Source: Tenacibaculum finnmarkense (GTDB lineage: Bacteria > Bacteroidota > Bacteroidia > Flavobacteriales > Flavobacteriaceae). From it: a stretch of 45,301 nt of DNA. Numbering within the stretch: the stretch's first letter is position 1; each line of letters opens with the position of its first letter. The position numbers and the translations under genes are program-made. This document shows positions 26,106 to 34,195 of the stretch, piece after piece. Location: contig NZ_OENA01000001.1 of the NCBI RefSeq assembly GCF_900239185.1, forward strand, positions 1 to 45,301. The letters run 5' to 3'. The notes below the pieces were generated by a model. The model was given only the letters and a program-made list of their open reading frames with translations, was not told the origin of the DNA and searched no databases.

Positions 26106-28166
26106 ATGTTAAAAAAAATGATTTTATGCAGTCTATGGTTCATGTTTTTTGTACATGCCATATTCTCACAAAAAAGTACTAGTACAAACGAAACAAGTAC
26201 AAACGAAACAGAAACACAGCTTTCTGAAGTAATTATCAACTCTAAAAATGAAAAAAAATTAGGGACTCATAAAGTTTCTAAAATTTCATTGCAATTAAGA
26301 CCTATAAACAGCGCGCACGATTTTTTAAAAACAGTGCCTGGTTTATTTATCGCACAACATGCTGGAGGCGGAAAAGCAGAACAAATATTTTTAAGAGGTT
26401 TTGATAATGACCACGGAACTGATTTTGCTGTTTTAGTTGATGATATTGGCATTAATTTAAGTTCTCATGCACACGGGCAAGGATATGCCGATTTACACTT
26501 TTTAATTCCTGAAACTGTTCAAACTGCCGATTATTATAAAGGACCTCATGAAACTTCTTTAGGTAATTTTGCCGTTTCTGGAGCTGCTAAGTTTACATCA
26601 AAAGATAAAGTGCATCGTAATTTTGTAAAGTTAGAATATGGTCAATACGATTTTGCTAGAGCTTTGGCAATGGTATCGCTTATCGATAAAAACAACTTTT
26701 TAACTAAAAACGAAGAAAGTGCTTACATTGCTATTGAAGGAACTTATAATGATAGTTTTTTTGAAAGCGAACAAAGACTTAAAAGATTAAATACATTTAC
26801 AAAATATACCGTAGTACTTTCTGATAATCATAAATTAAGAACATCAATTTCTACATTTCATAGTACTTGGAATGCCTCGGGGCAAGTGCCTTTAAGAGCT
26901 GTTAAAAGTGGGCTAATAAATAGATTTGGAGCTATTGATGATAAAGAAGGTGGTGATACTGAAAGAATGCATTTTAACATGCAATTATCTTCTGATATTT
27001 CTGATAAAACACAGCTTACAAATCAGTTTTATTATGTTGCTAATAAGTATAATTTATTTTCTAACTTTTCTTTTTATCAAAATAATCCTATTGATGGAGA
27101 TATGATTCATCAACAAGAAAATCGTAAAATGTATGCTTATAAAGGAAATATTTCAATAAAAAATATACTTCAGATACCAAATAGCACCACTACTTTTGGC
27201 TGGGAAGCTAAACGAAATAATAACACTATTGGTTTAAATAATGCTATTGGACGTACGTTATCAAATCCTATAAATGAGTTTGATATTAAAGAAACAAATG
27301 TTGCTTTATTTTTAAAAGAAAGAATTCAAGTAGCTCCTAAATTAACGGCTTTAGCAGGTATTAGAGCTGATTATTTCGATTTTAACGTAACCGAAATAGT
27401 ACCAATTCCTCAACAAGGAAAGACAAATTCTATTAGACTAAGTCCGAAATTTAGTTTGTTTTATGATGCAACTAAAAACCTTCAATTATATGCAAAAGCA
27501 AGTTCTGGTTTTCATTCAAACTACGCAAATGCCGCAGTAAAAAACAAAGAAATTAATCCGTTACCGAAAGCTGTTGGATACGATATTGGTACAGAATTTA
27601 AAATAGGAAAAAACTTTGTTGGTAATATTGCTACTTTTTATTTACAGAGCGATGCTGAATTTGTTTTTGTTTCTGATGGTTTTGAATTTGAAAATAAAGG
27701 AAGGTCTAAACGAATTGGTAGTGAAGCTTCTTTTAGATATCAACCACTATCTTATTTTTGGTTAGATACCGATTTAAATTATAGTTTCGGAACTTTATTA
27801 GACGCTCCAAAAGAAGAGAATAAAATTCCAAGTGCGCCTCGTTTTACCTCAACCGGTGGCGCTACTTTCCGTTTAAAAAATGGAATTAACACATCGTTAC
27901 GTTATCGTTTTTTAGGAGAACGTCCTTTAATTGAAGATGAATCTGTGATTGCTAAAAGTTATTTTATTGCAGATTTTGTTATCAACTATACAAAACCAAA
28001 ATATCAAATAGGTTTATCCGTAGAAAATATTTTTAATACCGCATGGAGAGAAGCTGTTTTTTATGATTCTTCACAATTACAAGGAGAATTACAACCTGTA
28101 GATGATATCCATTTTACACCAGGAACACCATTTTTAGCAAAATTAAATTTCACTTATTTCTTTTAA
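26106..28166 (+). CDS. TonB-dependent receptor with His-rich plug, candidate cobalt/corrinoid receptor
   Basis: This 686-residue protein has a signal peptide (residues 1-22, 'FMFFVHAIFSQ') and a short linker encoded by a 15-base tandem repeat (26181-26210, 'TSTNETSTNET'). The TonB box/plug region 'FLKTVPGLFIAQHAGGGKAEQ' follows, then 'GFDNDHGTDFAVLVDDI' and 'SSHAHGQGYADLHF', with several histidines. A long barrel ends 'LAKLNFTYFF'. It lacks the CarboxypepD_reg domain of the first receptor and belongs to another subfamily. The His-rich plug, the AdoCbl riboswitch and a cobalt-type permease in the same operon suggest cobalt-complex uptake. Corrinoid uptake is the alternative; neither can be proven from sequence. 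Confidence 0.9.
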   Translation: MLKKMILCSLWFMFFVHAIFSQKSTSTNETSTNETETQLSEVIINSKNEKKLGTHKVSKISLQLRPINSAHDFLKTVPGLFIAQHAGGGKAEQIFLRGFDNDHGTDFAVLVDDIGINLSSHAHGQGYADLHFLIPETVQTADYYKGPHETSLGNFAVSGAAKFTSKDKVHRNFVKLEYGQYDFARALAMVSLIDKNNFLTKNEESAYIAIEGTYNDSFFESEQRLKRLNTFTKYTVVLSDNHKLRTSISTFHSTWNASGQVPLRAVKSGLINRFGAIDDKEGGDTERMHFNMQLSSDISDKTQLTNQFYYVANKYNLFSNFSFYQNNPIDGDMIHQQENRKMYAYKGNISIKNILQIPNSTTTFGWEAKRNNNTIGLNNAIGRTLSNPINEFDIKETNVALFLKERIQVAPKLTALAGIRADYFDFNVTEIVPIPQQGKTNSIRLSPKFSLFYDATKNLQLYAKASSGFHSNYANAAVKNKEINPLPKAVGYDIGTEFKIGKNFVGNIATFYLQSDAEFVFVSDGFEFENKGRSKRIGSEASFRYQPLSYFWLDTDLNYSFGTLLDAPKEENKIPSAPRFTSTGGATFRLKNGINTSLRYRFLGERPLIEDESVIAKSYFIADFVINYTKPKYQIGLSVENIFNTAWREAVFYDSSQLQGELQPVDDIHFTPGTPFLAKLNFTYFF

Positions 28167-28182
28167 ATATTTATTTTAAATT

Positions 28183-28983
28183 ATGGGTAAAAATATCGCC
28201 AATACAACACATACTTTTTTCTTTTGCGACGGAGGTTCTTGTCAAAAAGCAGGAAGCGAACAAGTAACAAGAGCCGCTAGAGCGTATTTACGTAACAATA
28301 ATCTTTGGGATAAAACCCATACGATTAAAACAAGATGTAATGGTAGATGTGAAGATGCTCCGACTTGTATTGTGCAACCTGGTGAATTTTGGTATAAAGA
28401 ATTAACTCCTGAAAAAATTACTCCGATTGTAAAATCGCATATTAATAATGAGCCTTTTAATGAAGATAATTTATTATACAAAAAAGGATGGGAAAAGCAA
28501 GTTTCTAATAACGAAAGAGCGCCTATAAAACCCAAACCTTTTGAATTAAAAAATGATGCTGAATTAGGCGAATGTTTTATTACCAAAGGTTTTAGTTCTG
28601 ATCAATATTTATATCCTCTTTTCTTATATTTGTTGGAAAACCCAAAAGGGATAACCCTTGCTATGGCTGATAAAAAACTTATTTCATTTGAAAAAATAAA
28701 TGCGGTAAATTATTCAGATACACATACGCTTGAATTAAAAACTGAAACAACTATTATAAAATTAACGATTGCCGCAGTTCCTAAAGAAAATAAGGAATTA
28801 CAACAATCAAAAATTTCTAGTACAGAATATTTTCATCAAAAAGAAACGGCGCTAACAGGTATTCGTTTCAAAAATAAATTTGGTGAAATTTTAGGGAAAA
28901 TAACATTCGATTCCATCGAAAATAAAGCGTGGGAATATTGTACTAAAATTCAGTTACAAAACACCTGCTTAGATTTAACATAA
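28183..28983 (+). CDS. Thioredoxin-like [2Fe-2S] protein with an unrecognised C-terminal domain
   Basis: Residues about 8-90 of this 266-residue protein look like a thioredoxin-like 2Fe-2S ferredoxin: 'FFFCDGGSCQKAGS' and 'TRCNGRCEDAPTC', giving cysteine pairs C-x4-C and C-x3-C. The next ~150 residues, with 'ELGECFITKGFSSDQYLYPLF' and 'KFGEILGKITFDSIENKAW', match no domain I know. Related small ferredoxins occur next to CbiX in some bacterial B12 clusters. Here it lies 16 bases after the receptor and 2 bases before the SUMT fusion. It may donate electrons for cobalt reduction before adenosylation or for a ring-contraction step (inference). No signal peptide is present, so it acts in the cytoplasm. 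Confidence 0.85.
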   Translation: MGKNIANTTHTFFFCDGGSCQKAGSEQVTRAARAYLRNNNLWDKTHTIKTRCNGRCEDAPTCIVQPGEFWYKELTPEKITPIVKSHINNEPFNEDNLLYKKGWEKQVSNNERAPIKPKPFELKNDAELGECFITKGFSSDQYLYPLFLYLLENPKGITLAMADKKLISFEKINAVNYSDTHTLELKTETTIIKLTIAAVPKENKELQQSKISSTEYFHQKETALTGIRFKNKFGEILGKITFDSIENKAWEYCTKIQLQNTCLDLT

Positions 28984-28985
28984 TT

Positions 28986-30533
28986 ATGAACAAACAACAT
29001 ATTTCCATAGTAGGATTAGGCTGGTTAGGTTTACCGCTTGCGTTGAAATTACAAAAAAGTGGCTATTCGGTTAACGGAACTACTTCTTCGTTAGAAAAAC
29101 TAAAAACACTCGGCAAATATTCGTTTCATACTTGCAGAATAAAACTTGAAGCTGATACTATTACTGGTGATTGGGAATCTTTTATTACTGATACAAATAC
29201 ACTTATTATCAATTTCCCACCAAAGAGAATTGATACTATTGAAACAATTCATCCCAAGCAAATAGCACAGATTATACAACGAACTCCAAAAACGACAAAA
29301 GTTATTTTTGTGAGTTCTACTTCGGTATATCAAAACAATAATAGTCTTATAAATGAGACTGAAAAATGTGTTCCTGAAAAAGCATCTGGACACGCATTAA
29401 TTAAAGCCGAAGAATTATTACAACAACATTTTGGTGATAATTTAACTATTTTACGTTTAGCAGGATTAATTGGTGCTAAACGTCATCCTGGGAGATTTCT
29501 TGCTAATAAAAAGCAATTAAAAAACCCAAATGTACCTGTTAATTTAATTCATCAGAAAGATGTTATTGGTTTAATCGAAACTATTTTAGAACAAAATTGT
29601 TTTGGTGAAATTATCAACGGTTGTGCAGATATACATCCGAAGCGAAAAGAATTTTATGAGAATGCTGCCATCAAATTAAATATGCCTGCTCCTATTTTTG
29701 AAACAGCATCAGAAGAACGTTTTAAAATAATTGACAATTCAAAATCAAAATCTTTATTAAATTTCACGTATCAATTTGCTAATCCCGAATGGATTTTCAC
29801 AAGAGAGCATTTACCTGAAATTTCAATTGTTGGCGCAGGTCCTGGAAATAAAAATCTACTAACTTTAAAAGCTTTTGAGGCGATTGAAACTGCAGAAATT
29901 ATTTTACATGATAATTTAATTTCTGATGAAATATTAAACATAAATACACAAGCGGAACGTATTTATGTCGGTCGAAAATTTGGCGATAAAGAAGACCAAG
30001 AAACACGTCAAAACAACATCAATTTATTGATGAAAAAACATTGTGAACAGGGTGATAAAGTAGTTCGCATAAAATCTGGCGACCCGTATATTTATGGAAG
30101 AGCTGCCGAAGAAGTTCGTTTTTTAAAGAAACATGAACTTCCTTTTACCGTTGTCCCAGGAATTTCAGCAGCTTTAGCCGCTGCAAGTACCGCAAATATT
30201 CCGATTACCGAAAGAAGAAAATCAAACGCTATTTTAATTTGCACCGCACATACGGCAGATTATTCAACAGCACAATTGAAAGGAATTGCAGAAATGCTAA
30301 AAGCAGGAAATACATTGGCACTTTATATGGGCTTAAAAAGCTTAGATAAATTAATTCCGAAATTAATAGCCGTTTGTGGAAATTCAGAAATCCCTATTAA
30401 TGCCGTTTCTAATGTTTCAAGAGAAAATGAAGTGGTACTTTCATCAACATTAGGCGACATAGAAAACGACATCAAAAAACAACCACTACAAATGCCTGTA
30501 GTCTTTTTAATAGGTGTAAAACCAATCAATTAA
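28986..30533 (+). CDS. cobA: Fusion: SDR-type NAD(P)-binding domain + uroporphyrinogen-III C-methyltransferase (SUMT)
   Basis: Of 515 residues, about 1-275 form an extended short-chain-dehydrogenase-like domain: dinucleotide loop 'GLGWLGLPLALKL' (residues 10-22), 'VIFVSSTSVYQ' and 'LTILRLAGLIGAKRHPGRFL'. Residues about 278-515 form a complete SUMT: 'ISIVGAGPGNKNLLTLKA', 'HDNLISDEIL', 'RIKSGDPYIYGRAAEE' and 'VVPGISAALAAASTANIPITER'. SUMT methylates uroporphyrinogen III at C2 and C7 to precorrin-2. CysG-type fusions carry a Met8-like dehydrogenase/ferrochelatase instead, whereas this partner is SDR-like. The next gene is cbiX, whose substrate sirohydrochlorin requires NAD+-dependent oxidation of precorrin-2, and no other dehydrogenase is in the window. 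A precorrin-2 dehydrogenase role is therefore an attractive inference. Confidence 0.9.
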   Translation: MNKQHISIVGLGWLGLPLALKLQKSGYSVNGTTSSLEKLKTLGKYSFHTCRIKLEADTITGDWESFITDTNTLIINFPPKRIDTIETIHPKQIAQIIQRTPKTTKVIFVSSTSVYQNNNSLINETEKCVPEKASGHALIKAEELLQQHFGDNLTILRLAGLIGAKRHPGRFLANKKQLKNPNVPVNLIHQKDVIGLIETILEQNCFGEIINGCADIHPKRKEFYENAAIKLNMPAPIFETASEERFKIIDNSKSKSLLNFTYQFANPEWIFTREHLPEISIVGAGPGNKNLLTLKAFEAIETAEIILHDNLISDEILNINTQAERIYVGRKFGDKEDQETRQNNINLLMKKHCEQGDKVVRIKSGDPYIYGRAAEEVRFLKKHELPFTVVPGISAALAAASTANIPITERRKSNAILICTAHTADYSTAQLKGIAEMLKAGNTLALYMGLKSLDKLIPKLIAVCGNSEIPINAVSNVSRENEVVLSSTLGDIENDIKKQPLQMPVVFLIGVKPIN

Positions 30534-30537
30534 ATCA

Positions 30538-31470
30538 ATGAAAAAAGGAATTTTACTTTGCGGACACGGTAGCAGAACCAAAACAGGAACTGATGCTTTT
30601 AAACAATTAGTTGAAGCTTTACAGGCTCGTTATACCGATTATGAAGTTGATTACGGATTTTTAGAATTCAATCATCCTGTGTATGAAGCTTCTATTGAAC
30701 GTATGTATCAGAAAGGAATTCGTGAAATTTATGCTTTACCAATTATTCTTTTTGCAGGTTCGCACGCTAAAAATGATATTCCGTATGAAATGAATACCAT
30801 ACAGAGTTATTACAGCGATTTAACCATAAAAATGGGAAAACATCTTGGTGTAAATTCGTTTTTATTAGAATTGGCTCAAAAAAGAATTTTAGAAGAAGAA
30901 AGTAAACATCCTGTTATCGATAGAAAAGATGTTTGTTTAATGGTCGTTGGACGAGGAACTACAGATACTGATGCAAATTCTGATGTACATAAATTAGCGT
31001 GTATGTTAGGCGAAGGAATGGGCTTTGGTTTTACAACGGTTTCTTATAGCGGAACGGCATATCCGACGGTTACTAAAAGTTTAGAGCTAACAAGTAAAAT
31101 GGAATTTAAACGAACTATTGCGATTCCATTTTTCTTTTTTACAGGAATTCTTTTAGAACGTATTTATAATCAAATTCGCACTTTTAGTGAAAATTCTCCG
31201 AATGAATATATATATACCGATGCTTTTGGAAGCGATGAATTAATCTTAAAAGCTTTTGATGAGCGCTTAGATGAAACCATTAACGGTACAGCAAATATGA
31301 ATTGTCAATTATGTAAATACAGAAAACAAATTGTTGGTTTAGAAGATGAAGTTGGAAAAGAACAAGTTGGACATCATTTAGGTGTAAAAGGTGTTTTATT
31401 TGAAGAAGATGAAAAAGTTGGGCAGAAAAGTAATGTATTTACTAAAATTAAAAAAGGTTTAGGAATATGA
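30538..31470 (+). CDS. cbiX: Sirohydrochlorin cobaltochelatase CbiX (long form)
   Basis: This 310-residue chelatase inserts Co2+ into sirohydrochlorin, the early-insertion route. The first half carries the metal-site histidines H10 ('LLCGHGSR') and H76 ('LFAGSHAKND'). The second half is a diverged repeat ('CLMVVGRGTTDTDANSDV') without them, the usual pattern of CbiX-L. The C-terminal MNCQLC (residues 254-259) matches the MXCXXC motif reported to hold an Fe-S cluster in the Bacillus megaterium enzyme. It lies 4 bases after the SDR-SUMT fusion and overlaps cobI by 4 bases. Confidence 0.95.
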   Translation: MKKGILLCGHGSRTKTGTDAFKQLVEALQARYTDYEVDYGFLEFNHPVYEASIERMYQKGIREIYALPIILFAGSHAKNDIPYEMNTIQSYYSDLTIKMGKHLGVNSFLLELAQKRILEEESKHPVIDRKDVCLMVVGRGTTDTDANSDVHKLACMLGEGMGFGFTTVSYSGTAYPTVTKSLELTSKMEFKRTIAIPFFFFTGILLERIYNQIRTFSENSPNEYIYTDAFGSDELILKAFDERLDETINGTANMNCQLCKYRKQIVGLEDEVGKEQVGHHLGVKGVLFEEDEKVGQKSNVFTKIKKGLGI

Positions 31471-32177
31471 TAACGGGTAAAATACATGGTGTTTCGTTAG
31501 GAACTGGTGATGCTGATTTAATTACCTTAAAAGGATTAAAAACCTTACAGCAAGCTGATAAAATATATTATCCAGGTTCATTATTTAAAGATGGTAGAAA
31601 AGTGAGTTATTCACGTACTATTTTAAATAACTATAATTTAGATACTAATAAACTAGTTGGATTTTATCTAAAAATGGATTTAGAAAGAGTTCAGGCTAAA
31701 GAGGTTTACGAAACTACTTTTCAACAAATTTTAAGCGATTATAAAAATGGTTTATCAATAGCAATTGTTAGTGAAGGCGATATTAGTACGTATAGCTCAT
31801 TTTCTTATCTATTAGAAAAAATTAAAAAACATCAATTAAAAATAGATTTAATTCCAGGAATTACGTCTTACTTGCATTTATCATCAGAAAGTCAAATTCC
31901 TTTGTGTTTGCAAAATGAAAAAGTAACCGTTATTCCTCGCATCCAAAGTAAAGAAGAGTTACAAGAGGCTATTGATAATTTTGATACTGTCGTTTTAATG
32001 AAAATTATATCGGTTGTTGCTATAATTACCGCTGTAATTGATACTCAAAAACATAGTGTCACCTATGCCGAACGCTTAGGAACTGACGAGCAATTTATAA
32101 CTAATAACTGGAATACAGCCAGTAAAAGAGAAACTCCTTATTTTTCTCTTATCATTATTAAAAAAATAAAAAAATGA
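31467..32177 (+). CDS. cobI: (Cobalt-)precorrin-2 C20-methyltransferase
   Basis: This 236-residue SAM-dependent tetrapyrrole methylase of the CobI/CbiL branch adds the C20 methyl group. The N-terminal 'KIHGVSLGTGDADLITLKGLKTLQQADKIYYPGS' is characteristic. 'IAIVSEGDISTYSSFSYLLEKI' and 'LIPGITSYLHLSSESQIPLC' form the cofactor loop and substrate region. It overlaps cbiX and cobJ by 4 bases each (ATGA type), so translation is coupled. Confidence 0.95.
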   Translation: MITGKIHGVSLGTGDADLITLKGLKTLQQADKIYYPGSLFKDGRKVSYSRTILNNYNLDTNKLVGFYLKMDLERVQAKEVYETTFQQILSDYKNGLSIAIVSEGDISTYSSFSYLLEKIKKHQLKIDLIPGITSYLHLSSESQIPLCLQNEKVTVIPRIQSKEELQEAIDNFDTVVLMKIISVVAIITAVIDTQKHSVTYAERLGTDEQFITNNWNTASKRETPYFSLIIIKKIKK

Positions 32178-33550
32178 AAATAACCGTTGCGGGATTAGGT
32201 CCTGGAGATATAGATTATATGTTACCCGTTGTTAAAAATGCGTTACAAAAAGCAGATGTTGTTATTGGGTACGACTATTATTTTCAATTTGGAAAATCGT
32301 TATTTAAAGAAGATGCCGAATTAATTTCGATGCCTTTAGGAAAAGAAGAAGCAAGAGCTCACAAAGCTGTTGAAAAAGCAAACGAAGATAAATATGTAGT
32401 AGTTATTGGTTCTGGTGATGCCAGTATTTATGCAATGGCCGCTATTGTTTACGAAGTTGTATCTAAAGGAAATCATGATGATATTGAGTTAGAAACCTTA
32501 CCTGGTGTTTCTGCTTTTTTAGCTGCTGGAAGTAAATTAGGTGCGCCATTAGGTCACGATTTTTGTTGTATTTCATTGTCAGATTTAATGACTCCTTGGA
32601 ACAAAATAGAACAAAGAATTAAGGCTGCCGCAATGGGTGATTTTGTAACGAGTTTATACAATCCGAAAAGTAAAAAAAGACATTGGCAATTAGGTAGATT
32701 ACAAAAAATATTTTTAGAAAAACGCTCGCCTTCTACTCCTGTTGCAATTATTAGGCACGTAACTCGCCCTGAAGAAGAATGTGAAATTACCACTTTAGGC
32801 GAATTTAATCCTGAAGATGTAGATATGTTTTGCTTGGTGATGATTGGAAATTCGCAAACATATCGTTTTAAAGATTATTTAGTAACTCCTAGAGGATACT
32901 TAAATAGAAAACCTCATACAGGAAAAGAAATTCAACAAGAAAGTTTTAGAATTGTTACCCAGCATATTCAAGATTTACCTTTTACTGTTGCGGATAAATG
33001 GGCTATAACAAGAGTGATTCATACTACAGGAATTTTAGAAGATTTCAATCATTATTCAGCAACTCCAGAAGCTATTGAAAACTGGCATGAACATCTTAAA
33101 AATGGTGGCGAAATTGTAACAGATGTTACCATGGTTAAAGCTGGAATTACAAAAGCTTTTACAAAAGAATATGGAAATCAGATACATTGTTTATTAAATG
33201 ATGAAGATGCGCAATTATTAGCTACTTCAGAAAATATTACACGTTCTCAAGCAGGAATTAGAAAAGCTATTGAAAAATATCCAAACGCTTTATATGTTGT
33301 TGGAAACGCTCCTACTGCTTTATTCGAAATTGTAGATCAAATAAGAGATAACGACACTTTTAAACCTGCTGGAGTTGTTGGTGTACCTGTTGGTTTTGTC
33401 AATGTTTTAGAAGCAAAAGAGCAATTATCGCAAACAAAAAACACCAATTGGGTAGTTATAGAAGGTAACAGAGGCGGAAGTAATGTTGCCGCAGCTATTG
33501 TGAACGCTGCTTTTACCTTACCTGAAGCTTCCACTTATTTTAAATCTTAA
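32174..33550 (+). CDS. cobJ: Fusion: precorrin-3B C17-methyltransferase (CobJ/CbiH) + precorrin-8X methylmutase (CobH/CbiC)
   Basis: Residues about 1-245 of 458 are the CobJ/CbiH ring-contraction methylase ('ITVAGLGPGDIDYMLP', 'GSGDASIYAMAAIVYEV', 'TSLYNPKSKKRHWQ'). Residues about 260-458 are CobH/CbiC ('WAITRVIHTTGILEDF', with the methyl-shift histidine near 281, then 'TDVTMVKAGI' and 'PAGVVGVPVGFVNVLEAKE'). The two steps are far apart in the pathway (before and after C1, C11 and C5/C15 methylation). The fusion therefore secures stoichiometry more than direct channelling. No iron-sulfur CobG is present; CbiG in this operon fits the anaerobic-type contraction. Confidence 0.94.
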   Translation: MKITVAGLGPGDIDYMLPVVKNALQKADVVIGYDYYFQFGKSLFKEDAELISMPLGKEEARAHKAVEKANEDKYVVVIGSGDASIYAMAAIVYEVVSKGNHDDIELETLPGVSAFLAAGSKLGAPLGHDFCCISLSDLMTPWNKIEQRIKAAAMGDFVTSLYNPKSKKRHWQLGRLQKIFLEKRSPSTPVAIIRHVTRPEEECEITTLGEFNPEDVDMFCLVMIGNSQTYRFKDYLVTPRGYLNRKPHTGKEIQQESFRIVTQHIQDLPFTVADKWAITRVIHTTGILEDFNHYSATPEAIENWHEHLKNGGEIVTDVTMVKAGITKAFTKEYGNQIHCLLNDEDAQLLATSENITRSQAGIRKAIEKYPNALYVVGNAPTALFEIVDQIRDNDTFKPAGVVGVPVGFVNVLEAKEQLSQTKNTNWVVIEGNRGGSNVAAAIVNAAFTLPEASTYFKS

Positions 33551-34195
33551 ATGATGAACAAATTTACTCCAGAAAATATTGAAACCCTCGAACAGATAAT
33601 ACTTGCACGTAGAGATGTTAGAGGAAATCGGTTTATAAATACGCCTATATCTAAAGAACATTTAGATAAAATTCTATTTGCTGGAGTAAATGCCCCATCT
33701 GTTGGATTTTCTCAACCGTGGGAATTTGTTGTTATCAAAAATTTAAAAATCAGAAATAAAATTAAAGACAGTTTTTTTGAAGAAAATGAAAAGGCTAAAA
33801 CTCTTTTCGAAGGAAAAAAAGCTGACGCATACACACAATTAAAATTAGAAGGAATTGTAGAATCAGCATTAAATATTGCTGTTTTTTACAAACCAAGTGA
33901 ACATCCTGTTTTAGGGCAAACTTCTATGAAAGAAGCGGGTGTTTATTCGGTGGTTTGTGCCATTCAAAATATGTGGTTAATGGCTAGAGCGTTAAATGTC
34001 GGTTTAGGCTGGGTTAGTATTTTAAATGCGAACAAAGTTAAAACTATTTTAAATGCTCCTGATGACAGACAATTAATCGGTTATTTATGTTTAGGTCATG
34101 TAGATAAATTTTATGAAAACCCCGAATTAGAACGTTTAAAATGGGAAAAACGTAAAAATATAAATGATGTTGTTATTAAAGAATGTTATCAATAA
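33551..34195 (+). CDS. bluB: 5,6-Dimethylbenzimidazole synthase BluB
   Basis: This 214-residue flavin enzyme of the nitroreductase fold turns reduced FMN and O2 into DMB, the lower ligand of cobalamin. BluB hallmarks are 'IILARRDVRGNRF', 'AGVNAPSVGFSQPWEFVVI', 'MWLMARALNVGLGWVSIL' and 'LCLGHVDKFYENPELERLKW'. The start is immediately after the cobJ-cobH stop, with two adjacent ATGs. Its O2 need shows the host is aerobic even though corrin synthesis uses the early-cobalt set of enzymes. Confidence 0.95.
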   Translation: MMNKFTPENIETLEQIILARRDVRGNRFINTPISKEHLDKILFAGVNAPSVGFSQPWEFVVIKNLKIRNKIKDSFFEENEKAKTLFEGKKADAYTQLKLEGIVESALNIAVFYKPSEHPVLGQTSMKEAGVYSVVCAIQNMWLMARALNVGLGWVSILNANKVKTILNAPDDRQLIGYLCLGHVDKFYENPELERLKWEKRKNINDVVIKECYQ

